Shown: positions 1-8,041, numbered from the stretch's first letter. The stretch: 48,920 bases of DNA from Ferruginibacter sp. (GCA_025351645.1 JANXVN010000093.1:1-48920); one strand, 5' to 3'. Notes: generated by a model from the letters alone, not told the origin. Made by a program: numbers and translations.

Positions 1-2
1 AT

Positions 3-299
3 GAAATTGGCAACATGACAAACATTGCTTTCTGGACACGAAATATTGAACGCAAAGGTTTTAGAATTAACGGTTTTGTAAATCATTATCCCGACTTTAT
101 CATTCAGACCAAAAGTGGTAAGACAATTTTATTAGAAACAAAAGGCGACCATTTAGATGCTGAACCCAAAATAAGACTTGGTGGACTTTGGGCTGGTAAA
201 GCAGGAAACAATTATCGTTACTTCATGGTGTATGAAAGGCGAACAGTTGACGGTGCATATAAACTTGAAGACTTTATCAATATCATCAAGGACATTTAG
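3..299 (+). CDS. Type III restriction-like subunit / DEAD-box helicase, C-terminal fragment
   Basis: The open frame enters from the left edge, so only the last 98 residues are present; an internal ATG at 15 is probably not the start. The fragment reads as the nuclease tail of a type III restriction (Res) or related helicase-nuclease protein. 'YPDFII' followed about ten residues later by 'LLETKGD' gives the D...ExK core of a PD-(D/E)xK nuclease, and 'WTRNIERKGFRINGF' before it is typical of this tail. The protein would cut DNA after translocation, together with a modification subunit. No methyltransferase is visible, because the rest lies outside the window. The gene is followed by 550 bases of palindrome-rich non-coding DNA, which suits an accessory defence locus. 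I am fairly sure of the nuclease domain and less sure of the exact subfamily. Confidence 0.75.
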   Translation, partial: EIGNMTNIAFWTRNIERKGFRINGFVNHYPDFIIQTKSGKTILLETKGDHLDAEPKIRLGGLWAGKAGNNYRYFMVYERRTVDGAYKLEDFINIIKDI

Positions 300-343
300 A
301 TTGAGGGAAAATGGCGAAGTCCCTATTAGCCTACGCACCAAGT

Positions 344-404
344 CAGGCACATTTGCAAGGCATACAAAGTCGACACACAAAAGCCAACCTTGCAAAAGAG
401 CCTG
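344..404. repeat. 17-bp near-perfect inverted repeat
   Basis: The arms at 344-360 (CAGGCACATTTGCAAGG) and 388-404 pair at 15 of 17 positions around a 27-base loop. It lies 45 bases after the restriction gene stop. It could be a folded recombination site or an RNA hairpin; there is no run of T after it, so it is not a classical terminator. Confidence 0.6.
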
Positions 405-408
405 CCTT

Positions 409-444
409 GTGCCAACGCACAGGCAACACTCTGCGGTTGGACAC
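409..444. repeat. Short inverted repeat ending in GTTGGAC
   Basis: GTGCCAACGCACAG at 409-422 can pair imperfectly with CTGCGGTTGGACAC at 431-444. The right arm holds GTTGGAC, which fits the integron core word GTTRRRY. The left arm matches its complement only with a one-base bulge, so the attC reading is weak. Confidence 0.35.
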
Positions 445-635
445 AGACCCACATTATAGGTGACTGAGGAGAAAGGGCGAACGTACAACAGGGGGTTTAC
501 CAAAATACGGGCTGACGGAAGTTATCTTCGGCTTTTTATAATTCTATTGTGCTTTATATCCAGCTTGACATTATCTATTTAGCTTTTTATTGTTAACTTC
601 ATCATCAGCTTTTCAATCATCATCGGTACCGGGCG

Positions 636-720
636 GACGGAATACTAATTCCCGTACTTCGGCAAGCCCTGTCCGTAGCGAATAGCCCGGCCCCTTGTCG
701 CTGCGGCTTGGGGGCACGCC
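636..720. repeat. GC-rich dispersed repeat, copy A
   Basis: A short GC-rich block with CGGAC/GTCCG arms. Its tail at 675-692 (GTAGCGAATAGCCCGGCC) is almost the same as 44299-44317 in the second copy, and both continue to a GGGGC(G/A)CGCC-like end. It also shares AATTCCCGTACTT with the cassette site near 13.03 kb (opposite strand). It looks like a dispersed non-coding repeat rather than gene debris. Confidence 0.4.
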
Positions 721-852
721 ATAACAAATTGTTCACCGCTAACTTAATTATCATCTTCTAATAAGATTTTCATCATATTGTACTTTATAAAAAAAGTTTT
801 TGATGAGGCTGCATAAATGCGCTTGCTACCATCTTCCTTATAAATACATATA

Positions 853-1392
853 ATGAAACGCTGCTACTACTTTTCTTTGTTGTTTATTGTTGCCCTTTTA
901 TATGCTTGCAAACCCGAAAAAACCAAAGGGCTTGTGGGTAGGGTTTTTGGGTATAAGCCTGTATATAGTACCTCTGCAGATTTATTTATTATTGAAAACA
1001 AGCCTGCAAAGGCGGTGGTGCATGCAGGTAAAATTTATGTAAAAGATAATTTTATATTTCAAAACGAAGTGGGCGAAGGCGTACATATCATCGATAACTC
1101 TAACCCCGCAAATGCAGCAAGGGTGGGCTTTATAAAAATTAAAGGCAGTCAGGAAATTGCTATTAAAGGCAACTTTTTATACAGTAATAATTACAACGAC
1201 CTTGTTACGGTGGACATAACAGACATTGCAAAAGTAAAAGAGGCAAGCAGGATACACAATGCTTTTTACAGCACCAATTCATTGCAGGTACCTCCGGCTG
1301 GTGGCGGCTATTTTGAGTGTGCCGATAACAAAAAGGGCGTTGTTACAGGTTGGATAAAAGACTCTATCGATAACCCAACATGCAGCAATTAA
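853..1392 (+). CDS. LVIVD-repeat lipoprotein, short form
   Basis: A 179-residue secreted protein. The N-terminus is a signal peptide ending in the lipobox LLYAC, so it should be lipid-anchored at Cys19. The body has two or three LVIVD-type beta-propeller units, such as 'GVHIIDNSNPANAARVGFI' and 'LVTVDITDIAKVKEASRI'. It is much shorter than a full propeller, so it may represent the first blades of a structure completed by the next gene, which has the same repeats. The stop lies 11 bases before the ATG chosen for that neighbour, so the two are surely co-transcribed. The function of LVIVD proteins is not established; they are cell-surface proteins in Bacteroidota. Family confidence is high, role unknown. 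Confidence 0.8.
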   Translation: MKRCYYFSLLFIVALLYACKPEKTKGLVGRVFGYKPVYSTSADLFIIENKPAKAVVHAGKIYVKDNFIFQNEVGEGVHIIDNSNPANAARVGFIKIKGSQEIAIKGNFLYSNNYNDLVTVDITDIAKVKEASRIHNAFYSTNSLQVPPAGGGYFECADNKKGVVTGWIKDSIDNPTCSN

Positions 1393-1403
1393 ATTTACTT
1401 TTT

Positions 1404-2147
1404 ATGCGATATTTATTACTCTTTTTTACACTTATTATTTTAAGTAGTTGCGATAAAGCTTTGGTTGAAAGTACCAACAGTGCTAATTCGCCAAACGGTA
1501 CCGGTGGCTCGCTGGCACGTTTTACCCTGGCGGGAAACTATTTGTATGTGGTAGAAAATACGTCTTTAAAAACATACGATGTTTCCAATGCTTCTAACCC
1601 GATATTAAAAAATACCGTTCAAGTTGGTGGTAGTATTGAAACTATATATCCTTATAAAAACACCCTTTTTATTGGCTCGCAATCGGGCATGTTTATTTAC
1701 ACAATCGATAACCCTGCAGCGCCAAAATATTTGGGTGCCGCAACACATATGCGTAGCTGCGACCCGGTAGTGGCTAACGATACGGCTGCGTTTGTAACGT
1801 TACGAAGCGGGTCTGCCTGTGGTTCGCCAGCCGATGGGGTTTACTTTTACTCAATTACAGATTTGCTTCATCCTGCATTGGTATTAACCCTTAACCTTGG
1901 TACGCCTTATGGGTTAGGCTTACATGATAGTACGCTATTTGTTTGCCGCGGCATTAATGGGTTATCAGTAATAAACGTACATAATATACATGCACCGGTA
2001 ACCATGCAAACCATTACCGGCAGCGACTTTAGGGATGTTATACCTTTCAACGGCCTACTAATTTGTTATGTAACCGATGGCATTGTTTTGTACGATATCA
2101 GCAATGTTGCCAACATAAAATTTATTAAAAAAGTACTTAACAGTTAG
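1404..2147 (+). CDS. LVIVD-repeat lipoprotein, long form
   Basis: The ATG at 1404 is preferred over the upstream one at 1380, because the protein then begins MRYLLLFFTLIILSSC, a clean lipoprotein signal with Cys at position 16. The mature part contains several LVIVD-like blades: 'SLKTYDVSNASNPILKNTV', 'GMFIYTIDNPAAPKYLG', 'GLSVINVHNIHAPVTMQTI' and 'GIVLYDISNVANIKFIKKV'. The region 'MRSCDPVVAND...SACGSPADGV' is typical of the family and has two cysteines that may bridge. It follows the short LVIVD gene and is followed after 3 bases by an outer-membrane-type protein, so the three form one operon. Its binding partner is unknown. Confidence 0.85.
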   Translation: MRYLLLFFTLIILSSCDKALVESTNSANSPNGTGGSLARFTLAGNYLYVVENTSLKTYDVSNASNPILKNTVQVGGSIETIYPYKNTLFIGSQSGMFIYTIDNPAAPKYLGAATHMRSCDPVVANDTAAFVTLRSGSACGSPADGVYFYSITDLLHPALVLTLNLGTPYGLGLHDSTLFVCRGINGLSVINVHNIHAPVTMQTITGSDFRDVIPFNGLLICYVTDGIVLYDISNVANIKFIKKVLNS

Positions 2148-2150
2148 CCG

Positions 2151-2873
2151 ATGCGGCAATTTAAAAACTATGCTTTATGGCTCGGCTTTTTTGTATGTTG
2201 TATGTTTTCGAAAGATGTTGTTGGGCAGCGTGCGCATAAAAAAAGCAGGCCATTGGTAGAAACGGATAATACCTTGTGGGTACAATACAACCCTTTAACA
2301 TGGATGGAGCCGGAAATACCTATCAGTGCCACATTTTTATACAAAAAAAACCGGCATTTTAGCTTTGCTTTAGACGCTGGTTTTTTTGTAGCCAAACAAA
2401 ATTATAATATAAATGATGGTGGCTATTCTCCATACAGCGGGTATAAGTTTAAGCCGGAAGTAAAGTATTTTTTCGGGAAATATAAAAGGGTAGCAACTCA
2501 AGGCATGTATATTTCTTTACAAGGGCTTATTAAAAAAACCATCGATAAAAAAGAAGATTGGCTAACCAGTAACGGGCAGCCTTCTTTTTCGCAATTTGTA
2601 AATTATAAAGAACAGAAAGTGGTGTATGGCCTAAACTTCCTTTTTGGCAATGAATTTTATTTAGGCACTAAAGGAAGGTGGATGCTGGACCTTTTTGCAG
2701 GGCTTGGGTTTCGTACAAAAAGTTTTACAGCTAAAAATTTGCCGCAGGGTTTCTCCATAAACTATAATGGTAATAATGGTTTTAGGGAATTTATTAATCT
2801 TTATGAAAACGGCACTTACCCTAGCTTGCAATTTGGGATGAAGTTTGGTTATAGGATTCAAGGCTGCAAATAG
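2151..2873 (+). CDS. Predicted outer-membrane beta-barrel protein, third gene of LVIVD operon
   Basis: A 240-residue protein starting 3 bases after the LVIVD gene. Residues 1-25 form a signal peptide (hydrophobic stretch LWLGFFVCCMF, likely cut after VVGQ). The rest alternates aromatic and polar residues in short strands, for example 'HFSFALDAGFFVAKQNYNI', 'GLNFLFGNEFYLG' and 'PSLQFGMKFGYRI', and ends near an aromatic strand, as in small outer-membrane barrels. I recognise no named family. Its constant place behind two surface lipoproteins suggests a three-part envelope assembly, with the barrel as the membrane part; that is inference. Confidence 0.7.
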   Translation: MRQFKNYALWLGFFVCCMFSKDVVGQRAHKKSRPLVETDNTLWVQYNPLTWMEPEIPISATFLYKKNRHFSFALDAGFFVAKQNYNINDGGYSPYSGYKFKPEVKYFFGKYKRVATQGMYISLQGLIKKTIDKKEDWLTSNGQPSFSQFVNYKEQKVVYGLNFLFGNEFYLGTKGRWMLDLFAGLGFRTKSFTAKNLPQGFSINYNGNNGFREFINLYENGTYPSLQFGMKFGYRIQGCK

Positions 2874-2975
2874 TTATTATAAATTTTTTGTGCAATACTA
2901 CATTGCTTCTGCCATTTGTGTGTCATAAAAATGTTAATCCTTTTAACAACCATTTATATCTTGGCTTGCAGGCGG

Positions 2976-2983
2976 TATATTTG
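2976..2983 (+). promoter_or_regulatory. Bacteroidota -7 box TATATTTG
   Basis: TATATTTG matches the TAnnTTTG consensus and sits 8 bases before the ATG of the small membrane protein at 2992, so the leader would be very short. No good -33 TTG at ideal distance was found. Confidence 0.45.
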
Positions 2984-2991
2984 CGGAAAGC

Positions 2992-3297
2992 ATGAAACTA
3001 AAAAATTTTATAACCGCATTTTTAATACTTGTCTTAGTATTACAAATATTGCCCATCAGGCAGGCGGTTAGGTATTTTTTAGTTGATAATCAAACAATAG
3101 AAGAAGTTTTACATATTGATAAAGGTGCTACCAAAAATTTTCGCCTGTTGGATGAAGACCATAAGTACTTCCCGGAAACGGCTTGGTTGTGCCGTGATTT
3201 TATCTATATAAATAATATCCCCCAATTACATTTTGCAGAAACGCTTCCTCTGTTTCATGCAGCTGATGTTCATACGCCGCCGCCAAACAAGGTTTAA
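2992..3297 (+). CDS. Small hypothetical protein with one N-terminal hydrophobic segment
   Basis: 101 residues. Residues 6-22 (FITAFLILVLVLQILPI) form a signal anchor or uncleaved signal. The remainder is soluble, with no cysteine pattern apart from one Cys, and ends in HTPPPNKV. I do not recognise a family. It stands alone between the LVIVD operon and the SulP gene with its own TAnnTTTG promoter-like box, which supports it being real. The proline-ending tail resembles small periplasmic proteins found before transport genes in this phylum, but I would not assign a function. Confidence 0.55.
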   Translation: MKLKNFITAFLILVLVLQILPIRQAVRYFLVDNQTIEEVLHIDKGATKNFRLLDEDHKYFPETAWLCRDFIYINNIPQLHFAETLPLFHAADVHTPPPNKV

Positions 3298-3406
3298 ATA
3301 ATCTTTTGTCTTCTCTCACCATTAGGTGGGCCAACTATTTTTTACACACCATTATTATTTACATTGCTGCTATTTGCACCTTTAGCGTGCCTTTGAGTTA
3401 TGCCTA

Positions 3407-3414
3407 TAATTTTG
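3407..3414 (+). promoter_or_regulatory. -7 box TAATTTTG before SulP-carbonic anhydrase operon
   Basis: TAATTTTG fits TAnnTTTG and lies 30 bases before the SulP ATG. It is the only clear promoter-like box in the 146-base gap and probably drives both genes. Confidence 0.5.
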
Positions 3415-3443
3415 TGTGTGCAACCTTATAAATATATTTTAAA

Positions 3444-5003
3444 ATGAAAAAACTTTTTCGAAATGGCACATCCGACCTGTCCTCTTCAATAGTTGTTTTA
3501 TTAGTAGCATTGCCGCTTTGTTTAGGTATTGCTCTAGGTTCTGGCGCGCCCTTATTTTCTGGTATTATTGCCGGCGTTGTTGGTGGTATTATTGTTGGTA
3601 TTGCCAGTGGCTCGCAGCTAAGCGTTAGTGGCCCTGCTGCCGGGCTTACTGTAATTGTGGCCACTGCCATCCTTAAGTTACAAGTATTTGAAGCGTTTTT
3701 ATTAGCCGTAGTTATTGCTGGCGTACTGCAAATAATATTAGGTTTTATAAAGGCAGGCGTTATTGGCGATTATATCCCTAACTCGGTAATTAAAGGCATG
3801 CTGGCTGCAATTGGATTAATATTAATATTAAAGCAATTTCCTCATTTGGTAGGTTATGATGCGGATTTTGCGGGCGATGAAAGTTTTAAGCAAGGCAATA
3901 AAGAAAATACATTTTCGGGCATTACAAATGCATTTGGCTTTATCACCCCGTCGGCAATTGTTATTGGTGCTGTAGCATTAAGCATATTAATTTTATGGGA
4001 ACAAAAATTTATGAAAGCGCAAAAAAGGCTGCAGGGAATTCCAGGGCCATTAGTAGTGGTTTTGGCTGGTACACTTATTAATGAAGGCTTTAAATTATAT
4101 CAGCCAGATTATGCTTTAGAAACCAGGCATTTGGTTGGTTTGCCTATAGCCGCAGGCTTCGGCGAATTTGTTTCATTCTTTACTTTTCCTAATTTACATT
4201 ATTTAAAAAATCCTGAAGTTTGGATGACAGGCGTAACCATTGCCATTGTAGCCAGCCTTGAAACTTTATTGGGTATTGAAGCTGTGGATAAGCTAGACCC
4301 TTTTAAGAGAGTAACACCGCCAAACAGGGAATTAAAGGCACAAGGGCTGGGCAATATTATTTCTGGCTTGTTGGGAGGATTGCCGGTAACTTCAGTTGTT
4401 GTTAGAAGCTCGGCTAATGTAAGCGCAGGTGCCAAAACAAAAATGTCTAGTATTTTTCATGGCGCACTTTTGCTGTTATGTGTGGCATTCATCCCCTCTA
4501 TTTTGAATAAAATCCCTTTATCGGCTTTAGCGGCTATCCTTATTTTTACGGGCTACAAATTAGCAAAGGTGTCTTTATTTAAAGAATTTTATCAAAAAGG
4601 CTGGGATCAGTTTATGCCCTTTGTTATTACTATCGTTGCTATTTTAGCTACCGATTTATTGATTGGCATCCTGATAGGTATTGGCGTTGGCTTGTTTTAT
4701 ATGGTACGCAGCAATTTCCGTTCATCGGTTTTAATTGTTAATGATGAAAACAAATATTTATTCAGGTTAAGAAAAGATGTATCTTTTTTAAATAAACCAA
4801 TTGTAAAGAAAAAACTGGAGGAAGTACCTAAAAACGCCTTTGTTTTAATTGATGCTACCAGGGCCGATTTTATTGATAAAGATGTGATTGAAGAAATTAA
4901 TAATTTTATAGTACATGCACATTTAAAAAACATTAAAGTAAAAATTAAAAAGAGCCAGTTTAAAACTGAGCACTTATTATTTAACGAAGCAACATTCAAT
5001 TAA
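3444..5003 (+). CDS. SulP-family anion (probable bicarbonate) transporter with STAS domain
   Basis: A 519-residue membrane protein with the SulP layout: about 12-14 hydrophobic segments from residue 12 to about 420, then a cytoplasmic STAS-like domain (about 435-510, with 'NAFVLIDATRADFIDKDVIEEINNF'). The N-terminal 'LVALPLCLGIALGSGAPLFSGIIAGVVGGIIVG' region and 'GLLGGLPVTSVVVRSSANVSAGAKTK' are typical SulP motifs. SulP proteins carry sulfate, bicarbonate or other anions. Here the next gene starts 4 bases after the stop and encodes a beta-carbonic anhydrase, so bicarbonate is the best guess, as for BicA-like pairs. The substrate is inferred from context only. Confidence 0.88.
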   Translation: MKKLFRNGTSDLSSSIVVLLVALPLCLGIALGSGAPLFSGIIAGVVGGIIVGIASGSQLSVSGPAAGLTVIVATAILKLQVFEAFLLAVVIAGVLQIILGFIKAGVIGDYIPNSVIKGMLAAIGLILILKQFPHLVGYDADFAGDESFKQGNKENTFSGITNAFGFITPSAIVIGAVALSILILWEQKFMKAQKRLQGIPGPLVVVLAGTLINEGFKLYQPDYALETRHLVGLPIAAGFGEFVSFFTFPNLHYLKNPEVWMTGVTIAIVASLETLLGIEAVDKLDPFKRVTPPNRELKAQGLGNIISGLLGGLPVTSVVVRSSANVSAGAKTKMSSIFHGALLLLCVAFIPSILNKIPLSALAAILIFTGYKLAKVSLFKEFYQKGWDQFMPFVITIVAILATDLLIGILIGIGVGLFYMVRSNFRSSVLIVNDENKYLFRLRKDVSFLNKPIVKKKLEEVPKNAFVLIDATRADFIDKDVIEEINNFIVHAHLKNIKVKIKKSQFKTEHLLFNEATFN

Positions 5004-5007
5004 TTTT

Positions 5008-5649
5008 ATGCAGACATACGAAAAACTGTTATTAGAAAATAAAGCCTGGGCACAGGAACGTGTTGAAGATGACCCCAATTTTTTTAAGCGTTTGGCAAGT
5101 TTACAAACGCCAGAATTTTTGTGGATTGGCTGTAGCGATAGCCGTGTATCAGCCAACGAAATTACCGGCACCCAGCCTGGTGAAATATTTGTACACCGAA
5201 ATATTGCCAACCTTGTAGTGCATACAGATACCAACCTTTTAAGCGTGCTGGATTATGCGGTTACCCACCTGGAAGTAAAGCATATTATTGTTTGTGGGCA
5301 TTACGGCTGCGGCGGCATAAAAGCTGCTATGAGCAACACGGATTATAACCAGGTTTTAAACATGTGGTTGCGCAATATTAAAGATGTTTACCGCAAGCAT
5401 TTTACAGAGCTAGATGCTATTAAAGATGAAGAATTACGGAGCGACAGGCTTACGGAATTAAATGTTAAAGAACAGGTATCTCATTTGGCAAAAACATCTA
5501 TTGTACAAAAGGCCTGGCAAAAACGCCAGGCGCCAGATTTGCATGGCTGGGTATATGGCTTAAAAGATGGAATAATAAACCCTGTCTTTGAAATGAAAGC
5601 AAATTCAAATATTGACCCACTGTATGAATACCATGATTTAAAAATATAA
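5008..5649 (+). CDS. Beta-class carbonic anhydrase
   Basis: Interconverts CO2 and bicarbonate in the cytoplasm. All zinc-site residues are visible: Cys42 and Asp44 in 'GCSDSRVSANEITG', and His98 and Cys101 in 'CGHYGCGGI'. Asp44 with Arg46 forms the usual dyad. At 213 residues it has the normal length of the bacterial 'Can' type. It begins 4 bases after the SulP gene, so the transporter and enzyme are translated from one message; together they would import bicarbonate and balance it with CO2 for carboxylases. A hairpin terminator follows within 60 bases of the stop. Confidence 0.95.
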   Translation: MQTYEKLLLENKAWAQERVEDDPNFFKRLASLQTPEFLWIGCSDSRVSANEITGTQPGEIFVHRNIANLVVHTDTNLLSVLDYAVTHLEVKHIIVCGHYGCGGIKAAMSNTDYNQVLNMWLRNIKDVYRKHFTELDAIKDEELRSDRLTELNVKEQVSHLAKTSIVQKAWQKRQAPDLHGWVYGLKDGIINPVFEMKANSNIDPLYEYHDLKI

Positions 5650-5705
5650 ACCAAATACTATTAAAGGCAAATATTAATTAGCTGGCCTTTAAACTTACAA
5701 AATAA

Positions 5706-5745
5706 AAAAGCGATAAGCTAATCTTCAGGGTTTCTTATCGCTTTC
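5706..5745. terminator. Bidirectional terminator between carbonic anhydrase and glycosylase
   Basis: AAAAGCGATAAG at 5706-5717 pairs with CTTATCGCTTTC at 5734-5745, with A-runs and T-runs on the two sides. It can end transcription from both sides. The right arm overlaps the last codons (Lys-Arg-Lys-Arg, stop) of the convergent glycosylase gene. Confidence 0.75.
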
Positions 5746-6367
5746 TTTTGCTTAAGTACGCATGCCATAAAATAAATGCGGCTATTGTTTGGTAAGGCTT
5801 CCACGCTGCAGCTGTTGTAGCAATAAATTCTTTGGCACTTTCCTTTGGTAACCCTTTTGTTTCTTTTACACTCGTCATCAAAGCAATATCGCCTAGCGGA
5901 AAAATATCGCAGCGTTGCAACACCATCATCAAATAAACATCTACGCTCCAGTTGCCAATGCCTTTCATTTTTGTAAGCCTGGCTCTTATGGCATCATTAT
6001 CCAGCATTGATAATCCATCTAAATCAAGGTTGCCATTGTATATTTCTGCAGCTACATGTTTTGCATAAATTATTTTTTGCCTGCTAAAATAACAATCCTT
6101 TAATTCTTCATTTGATAACGCTAATACGTTTTGCGGGGTTACGTCTTTTATCTTTTGCTTTAGCTTGTTAAGTGCAGCTAATGCAGCTGCAACAGAAACC
6201 TGTTGCTCTAAAATAATATGGATAAGCGTTTCAAAGCTGGCGGCCCTTTTCCATAAAGGCGGATAGCCGTACTTACTGATTATCCCTTTTAAACTTTCGT
6301 CTTTTGCTGCTAAGCTATCACAAATTGCAATAAAATTTGCGTCGTTAAAACACGTTTCTGTAACCAT
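5735..6367 (-). CDS. AlkA-like DNA-3-methyladenine glycosylase (HhH-GPD)
   Basis: Removes alkylated bases from DNA to start base-excision repair. The protein has the helix-hairpin-helix 'KMKGIGNWSVDVYLMM' at about 133-148 and then Asp160 in 'IFPLGDIAL', the position of the catalytic aspartate of HhH-GPD glycosylases. At 210 residues it is the compact form without the N-terminal AlkA domain. It lies 14 bases behind the enoyl-CoA hydratase gene on the same strand and is probably co-transcribed, although the two functions have no obvious link. A second, different member of this family sits at 45635-46243. Its stop codon is inside the shared terminator hairpin. Confidence 0.88.
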   Translation of the reverse strand: MVTETCFNDANFIAICDSLAAKDESLKGIISKYGYPPLWKRAASFETLIHIILEQQVSVAAALAALNKLKQKIKDVTPQNVLALSNEELKDCYFSRQKIIYAKHVAAEIYNGNLDLDGLSMLDNDAIRARLTKMKGIGNWSVDVYLMMVLQRCDIFPLGDIALMTSVKETKGLPKESAKEFIATTAAAWKPYQTIAAFILWHAYLSKRKR

Positions 6368-6381
6368 GCCTTAGCCATTTG

Positions 6382-7170
6382 TTATGCCTGCGCATTTGCT
6401 TTTTTTACATTAAATTTTTCCATGGCTTTTTTAGTAAATTCACTTAATACCAACCTGCCACTTATAGCCGCCCTTTCTTTTAAAAATACGTCCCAGTCTT
6501 CTGTGCCTTTCCAAAATGTTTTTTTCATTTCAGCCATGGCTGCAGGGCTGCTATGTGCTAAGTGGTTGGCTAAACGAAAAATAGATTCGTCCATACTAGC
6601 TATTGATTCGTGCACTTCTGCAAATAAGCCTTTTCTTTTTGCCCATTCGCTGTTACGCCACATGGCAGCGTCTATCGCTAATGCATTAAATGCTGCAACG
6701 CCTATTTTTCTTTCTATCACAGGGCCTACTACAAAAGGGCCAAAACCTAGCTCCAGTTCACTTAATTTTATCTCTGCTTTTTCTGTGGCAATAGCGTAAT
6801 CTACCGCAGCCGCAAGGCCTACTCCACCGCCAACGCACTTGCCTTGTATCCTGCCGATTATAAATTTGGGGCATTTTCTTGCTGCATTAATTATCTCTGC
6901 ATAACCACTAAAAAATTTCTGTCCTTCAGCTTCGGTCTTAATGGTAATTAATTCATCAAAACTAGCGCCTGCACAAAAACTGCCATCACCGGCACTTTTT
7001 AATATAATCACTTTTGTTTCGCTATGCGTGCCTGCAAAATGTAGCTCTTTACCTAATGCTTCTAGTATTTTTCCTGGCAACGAGTTTCCTTGCGGATGGT
7101 AAAATTCAATTGTTGTAACTCCCTGGTGTGTCTCTGTTTTTACGTAACCATCATTAACTTCCTGAATCAT
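6382..7170 (-). CDS. Enoyl-CoA hydratase/isomerase family protein
   Basis: A 262-residue crotonase-fold enzyme acting on acyl-CoA thioesters. The CoA-binding and oxyanion-hole segments are visible: 'GSFCAGASFDEL' around 64-75 and 'GKCVGGGVGLAAAVDYAIATEKAEIKLSEL' around 110-140. The substrate cannot be told from sequence; hydratases of fatty-acid or branched amino-acid breakdown and enoyl-CoA isomerases all look like this. The usual hydratase glutamate in the second segment (GGGxEL) is replaced by GGGVGL, so it may be a hydratase of another type or an isomerase. It heads a two-gene unit with the glycosylase. Confidence 0.85.
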   Translation of the reverse strand: MIQEVNDGYVKTETHQGVTTIEFYHPQGNSLPGKILEALGKELHFAGTHSETKVIILKSAGDGSFCAGASFDELITIKTEAEGQKFFSGYAEIINAARKCPKFIIGRIQGKCVGGGVGLAAAVDYAIATEKAEIKLSELELGFGPFVVGPVIERKIGVAAFNALAIDAAMWRNSEWAKRKGLFAEVHESIASMDESIFRLANHLAHSSPAAMAEMKKTFWKGTEDWDVFLKERAAISGRLVLSEFTKKAMEKFNVKKANAQA

Positions 7171-7501
7171 ATTATATGCTTTTTTTATGCAAATTAATTA
7201 TATTTTTCCTTAACCTTGTTAATAAAGTGGCAAGGGTACTACAAGGTTATTTTACATGCTAATTTTTTTGCTGATTGTATATGATGACTTACTTATTCCC
7301 ATATGTTTTAAAATTTATTCCCATAGTTTAAGGATCAAACATAATACCAGTAAAAATTGTACCATATCTAACATAAAATTACTACCGCTTTAAACATGAT
7401 ATTTTTATTGGTTTATGCTGTAGTTTGGATATTTGCAATTGCTTTGCTATAAAGCAACAAACCTCAAGCATGGAATGGATATTGTAAATTTGGAATAATA
7501 A
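7171..7501. other. Non-coding AT-rich gap
   Basis: About 330 AT-rich bases between the enoyl-CoA hydratase start and the antitoxin remnant. It must hold the promoter for the minus-strand pair. I see no gene; the ORF on the minus strand at 7447-7656 is a shadow of the antitoxin relic. Confidence 0.5.
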
Positions 7502-7705
7502 AAAATAGCAGTTATAAGTACTTTAGAGAAAAAAGCATTGGCTTTCGAAAAGCTAACCGCTTTGCAAAATGGAGAAGCTATTGAAGAAATTTTGGCACTT
7601 TTAGATAAACTGAATGTTGAACCGAAAAATAAACCTTCCGCATTGCAACATGCCATTTCAATAATAAATGAAAGAAATGTTCTGTTAGAAAAACTAGCTC
7701 AATAA
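7502..7705 (+). pseudogene. Antitoxin remnant upstream of doc-like gene
   Basis: The plus strand reads for 67 codons as a plausible small antitoxin: '...STLEKKALAFEKLTALQNG', 'EAIEEILALLDKLNVEPKN' and '...ISIINERNVLLEKLAQ'. There is a stop codon at 7499 in this frame and no ATG after it, so the normal start is lost; only TTG or ATA codons remain. The stop TAA shares a base with the ATG of the doc-like gene at 7705, the classic overlap of an antitoxin-toxin pair. It is best read as a decayed antitoxin, possibly still translated from a weak start. Confidence 0.65.
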
Positions 7706-8017
7706 TGATAACAAAAGAGGATGTTCTACTAATACATGATGAAATATTAAAGCTTCATGGCGGTTTAATGAAATTTATACAAAGACGCATTTGAAAAAGC
7801 TGCAGCTATAGGTGAAAGCATTATTATGAACCACCCTTTTGTAGATGGCAATAAAAGGACTGGTTATGTTTTAATGGAGACATTGTTGAGGTTAGGAGGC
7901 TATAAAATTATTAATAATGATAGTAAGTTGTATGACTTCATTATTAAAATCTCAACAGGAGACATTAGGTTTGAAGAAATAGTAATTTGGCTAAAACAAA
8001 ATACTTCTCCTTTTTAA
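7705..8017 (+). pseudogene. Doc/Fic-family toxin, frameshifted and internally deleted
   Basis: The gene starts well ('MITKEDVLLIHDEILKLHGG') and then runs into a stop after about 31 codons. The rest of a Doc protein resumes in another frame from about 7777: 'LYKDAFEKAAAIGESIIMNHPFVDGNKRTGYVLMETLLRLGG'. The Fic motif HPFVDGNKR is intact and has the Doc-type Lys where AMP-transferases have Gly; Doc phosphorylates EF-Tu. About 25-30 residues expected between 'HGG' and 'LY' (the usual G-x-R-D-x-G-L-L-E-S region) are missing. The gene is therefore dead by a deletion plus frameshift. The open fragment 7826-8017 is its 3' half. Confidence 0.8.
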
Positions 8018-8041
8018 ATTAATTGGAATTTTTACATACCC

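Larger units (their letters stand above)
300..852. other. Non-coding, palindrome-rich stretch after the restriction gene
   Basis: There is no convincing gene in these 550 bases. Short ORFs on both strands between 150 and 500 overlap the restriction frame and look unlike proteins. The stretch contains two strong hairpins at 344-404 and 409-444, a GC-richer repeat at about 636-720, and the 8-mer CCGCTAAC at 736-743, which is also the outer arm of the cassette site near 13.2 kb. The base composition between 300 and 720 is clearly more GC-rich than the surrounding sequence, so it is probably acquired DNA. Confidence 0.6.

Noticed and set aside
153-503. ORFs on both strands over the end of the restriction gene (minus 153-503, plus 178-459)
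   Set aside because: They overlap the nuclease frame and the palindromic DNA, and have no protein-like composition.
7447-7656. Minus-strand ORF of 69 codons
   Set aside because: It is the shadow of the antitoxin relic, which reads better on the plus strand.
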